NCBI GenBank assembly: GCA_950295325.1 | Contig: OX485805.1 | Coordinates: 20,635,501 to 20,699,500, forward strand | Direction: 5' to 3' | DNA: 64,000 nt | Source of the DNA: Polytrichum commune | Taxonomy: Eukaryota > Streptophyta > Polytrichopsida > Polytrichales > Polytrichaceae | Shown: in pieces, positions 1-11,099 of the stretch | How positions within the stretch are numbered: the first letter of the stretch is position 1 | Layout: every line of letters starts with the position of its first letter | Notes under the pieces: generated by a model | Seen by the model: only the letters and a program-made list of their open reading frames with translations | Databases searched by the model: none | What the model was told of the DNA's origin: nothing | Made by a program: the position numbers and the translations under genes

Positions 1-636
1 GCTTAATAAATACATGTTGATTTTGAGAATGTTCATTACGTGAACACCAAGGCCCTAATGATTTTGGGTGTCAACACAATTTTCACTTCAAATTTTCATA
101 TTTGTTTCAAAGTTCAGGGGGGGGGGGGGTAGAATAGAAATTTTTATAATGCACATGGTCTCTTGTTTCCTACACATGAATAATGTTTTTCGGTTCAGAG
201 GTTACCACATGAATGCCAAATTCCTTAAATTCTTGGTTTAAGGTGCCCCCTACCTCCCTCCCTCCCTCGCTTGACTTCCCTTTCCTTGTCGGGTGTCTTT
301 GAATACGTGAACCAATCTCATAGGAACACATGTCTTGAAGATGTGTTCCTCAACCACAAGCCTTGCCAAATAGTACCACTTGTATGTGAGTGTCCAATTA
401 AGAAGAGCAAGCGACCACATAAGGCTCGCGTATGTTAAAAGCATGGTGCACATTCCGGAAATCCTTCAATCGTTGGCAGGCGAGCATGTGGACATGGCAC
501 ACGGTGCATGCATTCATGGACATGGCTAACGGGGACATGTGTTTGAACTCTCGTATTAAAAGTCGAGATTTACCCCCAAATAAATAAGGGTTTGGGAGCA
601 AGGCATTGAGGTGACTCATAAACAATAATAGAATGT
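1..636. other. AT-rich flank of the hAT insertion, no gene seen
   Basis: I see no recognisable gene here. A run of G lies near 118-130 and a short CCTCCCTCC stretch near 255. Open frames in this stretch are short, and two of them run across the transposon junction at 645, so they are not real genes. Confidence 0.6.
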
Positions 637-661
637 CTTTAATGCAGCCCTTTTTTTTTGG
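637..661. repeat. hAT left end: 8-bp target duplication plus terminal inverted repeat
   Basis: CTTTAATG (637-644) is followed by the left terminus CAGCCC, nine T, GG (645-661). The same octamer follows the right terminus at 5531-5538, and the right terminus read in reverse complement is CAACCC, nine T, GG. The termini therefore agree at 16 of 17 positions. An 8-bp duplication and a CA-start terminus are hallmarks of the hAT superfamily. Confidence 0.9.
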
Positions 662-1084
662 GCTAAAAAGAGCCAGTTTGCACCCTAATAAGACACCTGG
701 CGATCCACTCCAAGTGATGATGGAGGTCCTGATTGAGATTTCTCGCCACGTCACGTCGCCACGCCATGTCACGTCGCCAAGGCGGCACCTCCCATCACGG
801 TCGCAGTCAGAGTTCTCGCCCGCAGTTAGGGTTTCGGGCTTCACAGAGTCCCCACTCCGCGCCAGATTGCGATCTTGCATTCGCGCACTTCGCCATGTCC
901 TTGTTTGTGTGCGCCATTCCATCTTGCAGGTGACCTGCCTCCTCGCCCACATTGCGTCCTGCCTCTGGCCTTTAAAGCCAGTTGGAGCACTTGATCTCTG
1001 TATCTTTGCGCCAGTGCCTGCGGTGCTCATTAGGGATGTTTCGCCATTAAGTCCAGATCTTCCATTTAGTGCAGATTACGGTGA

Positions 1085-1320
1085 GGTGTTTCGCCTGTTA
1101 GGTTGAGGGTTTTGCAGCAGTAGGTTGAAGTGTTTCGCCTGTTTGGTTGAGGGTTTTGTAGCAGTGGGCTAAGCCTTTTCGCCTATTTGGTTGAGGGTTT
1201 TGCAGCATGGGCTGAGGTGGGTTGGGTTTTGGTTGAGGGTTTTGCAGCACTTGGGTGAGGTGGGTAGCCTGTTTGGTTGAGGGTTTTGCAGCAGCAGTGG
1301 GCTGAGGGACTGGGTTTAGG
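1085..1320 (+). repeat. Tandem array, about five 44-bp units, in hAT left subterminal region
   Basis: The phrase GGTTGAGGGTTTTGCAGCA or a close variant starts at 1101, 1145, 1189, 1231 and 1275, giving spacings of 44, 44, 42 and 44 bp. Arrays in this position in hAT elements often serve as transposase-binding sites. That role is inferred here. Confidence 0.85.
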
Positions 1321-1667
1321 GTTTAAGGGGCGTTGGTGGCCGAGGCAATGGGGCTCCAGTCTTGGGGTTTTAGGGGTGGGTGTTTTTCGATGTTGCGGAT
1401 TTGCCCGAATTTCCACGGATCGGCGGCGCATTGCCTGTACGGGCTTCGCAATTCCGGCATGGGCTTTGAAATGCCCTTGTGTTTGTTTTGCTGCTTGAGC
1501 CTGAGCTCCCTCAAGCTGCGGATAAATTCACAGGGGGTTTCGATTCCTTTCCCATCTGCACTTTGCTCAAGTGTCTTCGTTTTTGCAGTTTTTACCTTTT
1601 TTTCGTGGTTGTTGTGCTTCTGAATTGGTGCAAAGATCTATGGTTGACGTGATTTGGCGAGACCATC

Positions 1668-1880
1668 ATGGTGGGTTCTGGAGACGAGGGTGGGCAGGCG
1701 GGGGATGCAGCGCGGTTATCTGAGATTCAGAAGCGGACTGCTTGAAGGGAGGCCAAAAAGCTTGCAGCCGCTCGTGCTGCCTTCAAGAAGAAGCTCCAGG
1801 GTGAGCAAACAACGAAGAAAAAGGCATGGGAGAAGCAGTCAATTGCGAGCTACTTCAACAGCAGCCGCAATCCAAGTAAT
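1668..1880 (+). pseudogene. In-frame N-terminal extension of the hAT transposase, broken by one TGA
   Basis: ATG at 1668 is in frame with the 1881 start. It reads 25 codons (beginning MVGSGDEGG), meets TGA at 1743-1745, then stays open through a basic, alanine- and lysine-rich stretch (REAKKLAAARAAFKKK) into the main ORF. A CGA-to-TGA change by deamination of a methylated CpG would explain the stop. Alternatives are an upstream intron that removes this stretch, or translation starting at 1881. Confidence 0.55.
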
Positions 1881-4497
1881 GTGTGGCCTCTGAACATGGA
1901 GCCGGATCTGCCCGAAGCAGAGCTTTGGTCGAGCAGCACCAATCGCCGATCAACCACATTTGGCGGTGTATCTATGGATACAGGGACTCCGTCTGATTCC
2001 TCTAGAGACACCATCGTGTTGAGTGCCAAGTCGCCGATGATTCCAATTGCTTCGGAGTCTGACAATGCGGGGAGTATGGACAATGCTGATTTGGTTGAGA
2101 TCCCGATGGGAGATGAGGCTCTGTCCTCAGAGAAGGAGGTTGAGTCGCCGCCGCCGAAGAAGAAGAAGAAGAAGGGCACTAAGAGTTTGAAGAGTGAGAA
2201 GCAGAAGAAGTATGACCGACACCGGAAGTTCCAGACTGAATGGTCTGCAAAACTGCCTTGGGCAGAAGGCATCTTGACAGATGATGGAATTTTGCACATG
2301 GTTCGATGTAGAGTATGCTCAGCAGTTGGGAAGAAGCCATGTGTCATGGCACCCAAATCGGACACGCTCTTCAAGCACGATGGCCGCAGGACAGCAAAGA
2401 AGGCCATCCCTCGGTATGGGGTCAAGGTCGGTGAATCCTACATGGCCCTGGACTGCAAGCATAGGCAGAACATGAAGATCTACGCTGCCCGCCCCCAATC
2501 CACAATTCTCGAGGCCGTGAATCACTCGACCTCCGTGGAGGCAGTTAGGAAGAGAGTCCAGTTTGCTACTATTTTTCAGGTTCTTTCTGGTGGTCGTCCA
2601 ATGCTAGAGTATGAAGCGCGTCATGCCTTGTATAAGTTCATCAGAGTCCCTGATTGCCCAGCGCAGCACTGGTGTGATGGTTCGGGGTGGCAGATCGCGG
2701 AGTATATGTATGCTGAGTTGCAGCTAACCATGAAAAAACTGGTACAGGAAGCTCGATACATTGCTGTAACGGTGGACGAGGTGACCACCGTTGATAACGG
2801 CTCCTGGTTATCCGTTCACTGTTATGTGGTGAAGGACTGGATCCGAATTCCGCTTCTAGTTTCTTTGCAACGTGTCACTACTGCTGCTAACTCTAATAAC
2901 ATCACCACCCTCATCATGGACTCTGTCATGTCCAGTGGTGGCCTGGATCGTCCCATGTTGGCTCGGAAATTGTTATGTTTTGGTGCAGATGGGGCCGCAA
3001 CACTACAGGGCTGTCACAACGGGGTTACTGTGCAGATTCAGCAAAATTATGCCCCCTTTGCCATGGGGATGCACTGTGTGGCACACCGCTGCAATCTGGC
3101 CTTCAAGGCACTCTCCAAACATGGTGTCTTTGTTGCCATCGAAAAGGTGTTGGCTGCAGCACATGCATACTTCTCAAAGAGTCCGAAACGCTACCTTGAG
3201 TTCAAGAAACTAGCAGAATTGACAGAAACAAAAGGCTTGAAGATGCTCAAGTCCGTTGAAACTCGTTGGGTCAGCCTGATTGAGCCTATCAGGCGCCTGC
3301 TTGCTGAGTACCGAACGTTGATGTACAAGCTCTACCGAGAGGAAGAACTCAAGGACATTACGTTGGTAAGTTTTAACTTTTAACCATGCATCGTCATTTT
3401 ATTTTCATTTTTTTTCTTTAAAATAAACTACATTCCCTTTCAGTTTTCAGTTTTAAATCTTATTTTTTGATCTTGCTTGTGTGGATGTGCAGCCTTGCCT
3501 AACCAAGCTTCTAGATCCGTACACCGTATTGGGCATGGCTGCCCTCTTGCCACTGTTAGATGCAATCGACAATCTCATCACATTCGCTCAAAAGCGAGAT
3601 GTGTACATATGTGATTTTGTTGCTGCTGTGAAGGTGTGCCAAGGGCAGCTGTACTCCCTGTACGAGGACCAGGCGACCCGATTCAGTACTGATGAGTTCT
3701 GGGCATACAAGAATTTAATTGACTGCTCTCATGAGCATGTCCATTGGAAATGGATAACGGATCTCAACGACAATACGTCGCAGTTGGCATTCGTTTGCTC
3801 CAACGAGCAGATCTTCGCTGTCCATGAAGGAAGCAACGTCTCACGGGAGCTGTTCGGTGAAATTGTGCAGAAAATCCTCGCAGAAAGTGCGGTGGCAGCC
3901 TCAACTCTGATTAAGGAACTTGATAACCGCTTCCCGTCGCAGAACCTCATGCAGGCCATGGGTATACTATACCCCCAATACTGGCTTCAGGGGGATTGTG
4001 AGGAAAGCTTTTCGAAGCACATCCGGGTTCTCATGGACCATTACGGCCACGGTAGAATCCTCAGTAAGGACGATGAAGAGATCCTCGTTCCGGCTCTCAT
4101 TGACCGTGAGCTGCTGCTAAGCCAGCAAGGCTTATTCAAGCTGACAATGTTGTCCAATGCCCGCGCTGCGATGGAGCCACCGTTTGACTGCAACCCGCTA
4201 ACGAGGCTGTGGAAAGGCCTTGACGCCGCAACCTGCTTGACACACCACTTCTCAGAATATATGAAGCTGGCAGAGATGGCGATTGTGCATATGCTTGGGT
4301 CAGTGGAGGATGAGCGCGTATTCTCATCTGTGTCGTTTCTGAAGTCCAAAGTGCGCAACAGCTTAGAAACGCACTTGCAGTGCGTTGTGGGAATGTACTC
4401 GCAGAAAATTTATACTTTGGAGACTTTCCCATATGACGCAGCGTTTCAGAAATGGCTGGTTGGCGGTGAGCGGTATCGGTACGGGCTTCTAGCCTAG
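1881..4497 (+). CDS. hAT transposase (two exons, intron 3366-3492)
   Basis: A cut-and-paste transposase expected to bind the element ends and act in the nucleus. Exon 1 is 1881-3365 and exon 2 is 3493-4497. The 127-bp intron starts GTAAGT, ends TGTGCAG and is phase 0, so the frame joins cleanly to give 829 residues. Positions in that product: lysine-rich nuclear-localisation-like stretch at 93-98; zinc-binding-like CRVC...C...KH at 143-166; putative first catalytic Asp in TVDEV (D299); second in GADG (D370); MHCVAHRC at 397-404; ETRW at 460-463; C-terminal dimerisation region with DERVFS at 768-773, whose E769 is the likely third catalytic acid. An in-frame ATG at 1668 would add 71 residues, but TGA interrupts it at 1743-1745; 1881 is the first ATG that avoids this stop. 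It resembles the ZMYM/DUF4371-like branch of hAT rather than Ac. Whether it is active is unknown. Confidence 0.85.
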
Positions 4498-4949
4498 AGC
4501 AGCATTGAGCAGCAGCTTGAATCCTAGCATGGTTCAGGCATAGACAGTGTGCTTGTAAGAGGTGTGAAATGCCAAGTGTTTGGATTCACTACCTCTAGGT
4601 CGGCTTCGAAGTTTAGCATGATGTGGTTAGTACTTACTACTAGTGTGAGAATTGAGAACCTCTTTGTTTCTATCATTTCTGTTGGTTTCTTAAACTCTGT
4701 TTTCCAATGTAACCTTCGACTTTCAATCAAGCTCATTCATGTTTTACTTTGATTAGTTTGCAGGTGTTCGGTGGAGTTTGCAGCAGTGGCTGCATTCTTC
4801 ATGACACTGGTTTTTCTATTTTTAGACTGATTGGTTTTCAGTTGCATACTTGCATCCTTATTAGACAAGCAAGTTGTCCTTGAATTTGCCCTTGAAATTT
4901 GCCCTTGAATTTGCTTTGTGATTTTACCCTAAACCCATTAATCACATCT

Positions 4950-5212
4950 AAACCGGTACTTACTTAGGCCATGTGTGTGTTTTGCAGGTTTGCAACTTTG
5001 CATTGTCAGTTTGTCACCAGTAAACCGGTACTTACTTAGGCATCGGAGTGTTTGTGTTGTGTCTGTTTTGTAGGTTATCAGAATTGGAGGACCTTCATCG
5101 CCACAGGTTTGCATTGTCAGTTTGTCACAATTAAACCGGTACTTACTTGGGCATCGGAGTGCTTGTGTTGTGTTTGTTTTGCAGGTTATCAGAATTGGAA
5201 GACCTTCGTCGC
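4950..5212 (+). repeat. Tandem array, three units, in hAT right subterminal region
   Basis: AAACCGGTACTTACTT starts at 4950, 5022 and 5133, with spacings of 72 and 111 bp. Each copy is followed by a GTGTTTGTGTTG-type and TTTTGCAGGTT-type segment, and copies 2 and 3 share TATCAGAATTGGA and GACCTTC. It lies between the transposase stop and the right terminus, mirroring the left array. Confidence 0.85.
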
Positions 5213-5513
5213 CAGTTAGCAGTCCTGAAACATGCAGTGACGCCAATTATGCAGCCGAGAATTTTAGGATGTAGCCACATAGCATTATCCTTTGTTGTTC
5301 TGTCGCCATTCGTTGCAACATTTTGCACAATTCTGTCGCCACTGCAATGTAATTTTTTTCAAAAACTGACTGTAATAAATACATCATATTCGCCTTACAA
5401 CACTCTAAAAAAAAAGAATGTAGCCACATGCATGCACTAAAAAAACTAGTAAAGTAGCCATTCTCACCTCGCACCCCCCTCAAAAAATCGCCTACTTGGA
5501 ACTATTCCAAAAA

Positions 5514-5538
5514 CCAAAAAAAAAGGGTTGCTTTAATG
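5514..5538. repeat. hAT right end: terminal inverted repeat plus 8-bp target duplication
   Basis: CC followed by nine A and GGGTTG ends at 5530 and is the reverse complement of the left terminus except for one base. CTTTAATG (5531-5538) repeats the octamer at 637-644. Confidence 0.9.
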
Positions 5539-5591
5539 CCAACTGACTGCAACCCAACAAACAGGAAGAACGAACCTGTATACCTGTATAG

Positions 5592-5745
5592 CAGTGATTG
5601 GAGAGATTTTTGGGCAAAATTGGTTGAGATCCTAGCTAGTGTTTGCAAGTCCCACCGGTTACATGTTGACATCCTCTGGTTTTCTTTATTGAATTGGGGT
5701 ATATTTTATAAATTCTTCTAAAATGATCGGTAACAATGAATGGGG
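5592..5745 (+). repeat. Dispersed repeat family A, copy 1 (left part)
   Basis: It starts CAGTGATTGGAGAGATTTTT and continues through GGTTGAGATCCTAG, CCGGTTACATGTTGACATC and GGGGTATATTTTATA. The same series of motifs recurs near 22.04, 26.2, 49.75, 50.3 and 58.86 kb. The copy at 49734-50063 defines the ends. Here the right end cannot be placed. Confidence 0.6.
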
Positions 5746-8099
5746 AGTTTATGGGTTGACTCATATTTTTACCCTTCTTTTCACATATCATTCGGTGGTT
5801 GTCTATGTTCATTCGGTTGGTGCCTATAAGCTTATGCCCCCTGGTGTTGGTGCCGCCCATCCAGGGCACTAAGGACAACTACTAGTGCACTAGACTAGGA
5901 GTAGAATGATTATTGTGTGGACCCAATGCAACAAACTGTAAAAGTGGTAGCATGTAAAGGATGTGGCTAGATGCACTGATTGGTTAGATAAGTCATGTTT
6001 CACACCACTTGGGATCACTTTTGGGTGCCACTGACTTTAACTATTTTGTGTGCATTGTATGCAGAATAAGATATTTAGATCCTCAAATTAGGAAGACTCT
6101 ACTATACAAATAGGGGGTTTGACTTACTTGGCTCTTTAAGAAAATATAACTTATTATTTACAAGGAATCAAATTAGAAGAAGAAAAAAAAAACTTTGTCG
6201 TGTAAATAACGATCGTGTGTCATTGCAGCTCGAGTACCAACCACCACTAACAAAAAACACTAAAACATAGCAAAGTCACACATAAACAACACACCTCAAC
6301 AGAGAAGAAAGAAAGTCAAACCCTTGCAAGAGCTCTAATTCTCTCTTCAAATGCACACAATGAATCAAGCTATCACTCACTCCAGCACGGGAGAATCCAA
6401 GAGTGTAAGAAATGGAAGAAAAACTCAAAATTTATTGCAAACACATGCATCCTTCACCTCAAACAAGCTCTCTCCACACACTCACTCACAAGACTTGACT
6501 TGGCAAAAATGCCAAGCCAAGGAAGAGGCTCCTCTTAGGAGCCTTCCTCTCCACATTTAAGATTCATCCCAACGGATAAAGTGCGGCCGCCGACGCCGCA
6601 TACCGTGACAACTTGCATTCCGCATCGTTTCCTCTGCTTCATCTCTTACAAATATTGCATAAATTTCATGCCACTCTTTTTGGTTGAATCAAATTATTAT
6701 CACTATTTTCCAATATTCTACCTTAATCCCATAGTTTCTTCCAATCAATACAACCAATAACTAAATAGTCTTTATTTTTTGATTAAAAATAGTATTACAA
6801 ATGATGTGCGATGCGAATATAGTGACCTTCATGACTCCTTGTGTACCACCAAGTGTCCCATCCCATCTTTTCTTGATTGCTACCTAGATGGATAGTGTGG
6901 TCCACATCAACCATTTGAGTAGCATATTTGTACGTAGACGTAGGCTTATGAGTCTCCACGGCATTCTATCTTCAAATTGCAAAAGACCCGAGAGTTAAGG
7001 TAAGGCCTTATCTTATTCGAAACTTCATGGATGGATATAAAGAATGTTATCATGAGAGCGGTGAGCAACAAGCGATATCTTATGAGCAGGTGGTAGAGAA
7101 AATAAACATAAAAATACAAGCACTCATATCCCATGCCCATGGAATTATGAGAGTTTAGAGGGAGTTCAAAAAAACAACTTCTAGCTTAGATATAGAAATG
7201 TGCCAGTGTACTTGAATCAAAGAAGAAAAGGCATACATTGGAAAATGGTGTTCGTGGGCATAGATTGAGGTATATGACAGAAAAACACATGTAAATAATC
7301 TTCAATAATTGTGGTTATTGGGAACTTAAAAATGAGAACATCCAACCCTAATGAAAATTATGAATGCATGTAATGTTATTTGCATAGAATCATGCGTTGA
7401 AGCTTCATGACTACCCATATCATCTTCCATTCGCTCATCCTTCTCACTACCTTTATTCACTCATTACACGCACAAGCTATGTAATCTACAAATGGATGGC
7501 TATCAAGACGTGGAAGTTTGTAACAAGGATTTGGGGTTGATGTCACCAACATAACTTTTGCTACACTTTTGGCATATGCGCGAAGCACCATCAACCTAGG
7601 AGGAGACTTGATGGATGTTAACATTCTACAAACACAAAACCAAACAACTAAAGACAAGAATACTTTGCATGCAATAAATCTACCAATAAGCCTTGCATCA
7701 CGTAATAAAATTATTGATTGATGCAAGATCGCAAAGACTTCCCAATCTTATAATATTTTATTTGTAAACTAGTGGTAAGTGCAAACCAACCCTTGGCTTG
7801 AAAATTTGAAAGGTGCTTACTTTACCTCATAGTTGGCAGAGTTTTCAAAGGAAAATACGGAATTGGTAGTCCAATCCGTCCATTCTGTGACGGCTAGACT
7901 TGCAGTGAACAATGGATCCTAATATGTATACTCTGACTTTGTCACCATTGCAAATGATATTTCTACCAAGTCAGTCTACACCCTCGAATGCGATGGTAAC
8001 CAACCACGCTACCTTTGCGACCTCATGAATTAGGAGGAAATCATTCCTCCTCCTCTATACTTCCATAAAACCTCCACAAACCTCTAAATAAGGAGTGAC
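5746..8099. other. Gene-poor stretch before the gypsy relic
   Basis: No convincing gene is visible. Two small hairpins sit close together: CTTGGC/GCCAAG at 6499-6516, and a longer imperfect GGAAGAGGCTCC / GGAGCCTTCC pair at 6521-6547. Part of this stretch may be the lost 5' half (gag or LTR) of the gypsy element downstream, but I could not match it to any flank 3' of pol. Confidence 0.4.
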
Positions 8100-8400
8100 T
8101 TGCCTATCTATCCATTGGAACCTAAATATTCATACCATGGACCTACAAATCCCATACACATTACACACAATGATTGGCAAGAGGTGGATGTGTCGCTCAA
8201 AAGATACGAACCCCGATTCATCAAAATAGAATCTCAACTTTTCCTTCACAAAGTGGTGCAATACCGCAACCTCATCTTTGGAGTTTAGAGATATTGTCAC
8301 ATGGTTCTACAAGGACCTCAATGGCATACCGCCCAAAGTAGCCTAACACATCAATATTTTGATCCCCAATGCCCAACCGGTTTGCCCAAAGGAGCACTAA

Positions 8401-8900
8401 ATGAATCCCCGCCTTCAATTAAGAGTGAAGGCAGAAAAAGAAAAATGCTTTGAAGTTGGTTTCATCAAGCCCATAGAGATTACAGATTGGATTTTCCCTA
8501 TGTTGTTGGTCGAAAAGAAAAACGGCAAGTTAAGGATGTGTATTGATCATATATGCTTCAACAAGGCCACGCAAAAGGATCATTTTCCATTTCCCTTTGT
8601 CAACCAAATTTTAGACGAGGTGATTGGGCATGAGTTATATACCTTTATGGATGGCTACTCCGGCTAAAACCAAATGTTTATTGATCCCAAGGACTACCAC
8701 AAGACAACATTCACAACGCTTTGGGATATATTCATTTACATAGTAATGCCCTTTGGTCTATGTAATGCACTAACTGCATTTTAACGTGTGTGACCTTCAT
8801 CTTCTTTGACCCCTTGCACAATTCCATGTCGGTTTTTATTGATGATTTTAGCACCCATATAACTAAGGCCCTTCATCTCGCCATGCTCAGCAAGTGTTTT
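8401..8900 (+). pseudogene. pol: Gypsy reverse transcriptase fragment
   Basis: The frame from 8401 reads through GFIKPIEITDW, LLVEKKNGKLRMCIDH, TQKDHFPFPF and YTFMDGYSG, the typical gypsy fingers and palm with the first catalytic Asp in FMDGYSG. A TAA follows; the same frame then gives DYHKTTFTT and the VMPFGLCNA motif. After a frame change, VFIDDFS near 8832-8852 is the YxDD catalytic box with Tyr replaced by Phe. Stops and frame shifts make it non-functional. Confidence 0.85.
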
Positions 8901-8948
8901 ATTTGGTGTAGGTAGAATGGCCTAGCCTTCAACCTGACCAAACTATAC

Positions 8949-9650
8949 ATGGCAGTCTTAAAGGGCGTGTTACTTAGTTATGTGATGTCGGAATTAGGTA
9001 AAGAACCAGACCCCGACAAGATTGATGTGATCCTTAGTAACCAACCTCTCATTACAGTCAAAGGGATTCATAGGGCATTAGGCCATTTTGGATGGTATCA
9101 AGACATTATGAAGGACTACGCCGCTCCGACAATCCCCTTAACAAACCTCACTATGAAGGATACAAACTACAAGTGGACCCCCAAATGTCAAGCTGGTTTT
9201 GATGCTCTCAAAACCAAGGTGACTCCTTTCCATGTTTTATACCTCCTCGATGGGACATGCCATTCCATGTCTATTGTGATGCCTCCGATGTCGCCGTAGG
9301 TGTGGTTTTGTGCCAACCCTTATGGGTCTAGCATGAAGAGCCGCCCCCATTGCCTTTGTCATTCATCAATTGACATTGGCGGAGAAAAACTATTCCACCA
9401 TGGAGCAGGAATGCCTTGCTATGGTATTTAGTGTCAAGAAGTTCTGACATTATCTCCTGATGAACATGGCAATAATCTTTATAGACCATTTGGTCCTCCG
9501 CTATATGGTTAATAAACCCGACCTTAGTGGTTGGGTAGCAAGGTGGATCTTGCTTCTCGAGGAATTAGATTACACTGTAAAGTACAAGTAGCACCCCTTA
9601 CACAAGCAAGTGGACCACCTCTCAAGATTATTTAAAGAGGTGGGTACGGT
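8949..9650 (+). pseudogene. pol: Gypsy RT connection and RNase H fragment
   Basis: The ORF 8949-9299 carries a connection-type segment (GHFGWYQDIMKDYAAP, PLTNLTMKD, YKWTPKCQAGFDALK). In another frame PFHVYCDASDVAVGVVLCQP gives the RNase H start with its first catalytic Asp. LAEKNYSTMEQECLAM (around 9377-9425) supplies the conserved Glu region, followed by an in-frame TGA. At least one frameshift and several stops are present. Confidence 0.8.
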
Positions 9651-9841
9651 GGACATTGACAATGAACTACCGGATGCTAATTTATTTCTCATTACAGTAG
9701 TTTCATTATGGTATGCCCACATTGCCGAGTTTTTTTAATACTCAAACAATGTCCAAAGTGATAGACAATAATGAGCAGTGAAAGATTAAAGTCCATAGTC
9801 ATTATTATGTTATCATCGCCAATCGTTTCTACTTAACAATA

Positions 9842-10791
9842 TTGGATGGGGTGCTTCGCCTATACGTGTATGAGGTGGAAATCATTGATATTCTTGTAGC
9901 ATGTCACAAGAGTATTTGTGGGGGTCACTTTGCTCATCACCTTACTGCACAAAAGGCCCTTCGAGTAGGGTATTTTTGGTCCATCATGTTCATGATTGCT
10001 CACATCCATACTAGTAGATGCAATATTTGTCGATATTATGTGAAGAATGACCTCCACATGACGCTCCCTCTCATCCCATCCTACCACTTCTTCCATTTGA
10101 AAAGTGGAGAATAAACTATGTAGGATTAGTCCATGGTAGGTTCTCTCAAGGTACGACACATATCATCCTTGTGGTGGACTATCTCACCAAATGGGTGGAA
10201 ACCAAGGTAGTAAAGGTCACGGACAAAAAAACCACAACCTTATTTATCTTTGAAAAAATCATTGCCGGATACGGAGGTCCAAGGGTTTTGATTAGTGATA
10301 GAGGTATGCATTTCCTAAACGATATCATCAAGGAGTTGACCACGATGTATGACATAGACCATCGAAAGACCACACCTTGTTACCCTCAAACCAATGGCCT
10401 AGCCAAACAAATCAACCAAGTCATCGTTCATATTTTACTGAAGACCGTAGAAGATCACAAATGTGATTGGGATTTCAAGCTTAATGCAACCTTGTGGGCT
10501 TAACGCACCACCTTCAAGGTGACCACAAAACGAACTCCTTTTTCACTTGTTTATGACTTTGAGGCTATCTTACCCATACAGTTGGAGATCCCTTCTCTTT
10601 GTATCGTGGTTGAGGCACGGATGCCTATCTCCAAATCCATTCGAGACCGCACGTTGATGATAGAAAATCTCAATGAGTCCCGACGCCTTAACGTGCAACA
10701 TGTGGAGACGATGCAACGATATCGTAAGGTTGTTTTTGTTAAACAACACAAAAATCATAAATTGACCCTTGGCACGTTGGTGATGCTCTAG
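9842..10791 (+). pseudogene. pol: Gypsy integrase fragment
   Basis: 9842-10114 encodes the HHCC zinc-binding domain (CHKSICGGHFAHHLTAQKA, then CNIC). 10171-10503 encodes the catalytic core: VDYLTKWVE with the first Asp, LISDRGMHFLN with the second, and CYPQTNGLAKQIN, where the expected catalytic Glu is Lys. 10519-10791 continues in a shifted frame with TPFSLVYDFEAILPIQ, a typical post-core segment. The missing Glu and the breaks mean it is dead. No chromodomain is recognisable. Confidence 0.85.
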
Positions 10792-11099
10792 GATGCTAGA
10801 CGGTTGGAATCTCCAAGGAAGTTCGATGCCTTTTGGCTAAGGTCATATTGGGTGATGGAAAAAATACGCCAATAAGTCCATTTGATTGGTCACCTTGGAT
10901 GGCACTTACTTCTCACTCCTCACTAATGATGAACATTCTAAAACCTACAAAATGTAATATTTCTTACAAATATCACGCCCGTGTTCCACTACTTCTACCA
11001 CCAAACCTTGTCCCCCTCACTTTCATCGCCGCACTAAGAATGCACTTTACACCAAAGGCCACTTCGGGTAAGTTAACACTATAAATGAGTGATTGCAAA

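Larger units (their letters stand above)
645..5530 (+). mobile_element. Complete hAT-superfamily DNA transposon, 4886 bp
   Basis: The element is bounded by 17-bp terminal inverted repeats (16/17 identical) and an exact 8-bp duplication CTTTAATG. In order it holds a GC-richer left subterminal region with CACGTCGCCA-like motifs (745-785), a 44-bp tandem array (1085-1320), a two-exon transposase gene (1881-4497, possibly starting at 1668), and a right region with a second tandem array (4950-5212) and CTGTCGCCA motifs near 5300-5345. Exact duplications and almost unchanged termini imply a recent insertion. Structure is seen directly; the hAT assignment rests on the 8-bp duplication plus the transposase motifs. 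No other element in the window shares these termini. Confidence 0.9.
8100..10850 (+). mobile_element. Ty3/gypsy LTR-retrotransposon pol relic
   Basis: Reverse transcriptase, RNase H, integrase zinc-finger and integrase core fragments follow in Ty3/gypsy order on the plus strand, broken by many stops and frameshifts. The integrase lies downstream of RNase H, as in Ty3/gypsy and unlike Ty1/copia. The 8100-8288 ORF may be a pre-RT linker, but I cannot name it. No clear 5' LTR is visible; a possible 3' LTR lies around 11.1-11.8 kb. Confidence 0.85.

Noticed and set aside
398-1106. Long open frames at 398-1030 (minus) and 633-1106 (plus) as a host gene
   Set aside because: Both cross the hAT left end at 645, so part of each lies in the flank and part in the transposon. 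No domain is recognisable.
8100-10850. Endogenous pararetrovirus
   Set aside because: An integrase with HHCC finger and DD core follows RNase H, and no movement or coat protein is seen. This fits Ty3/gypsy instead.
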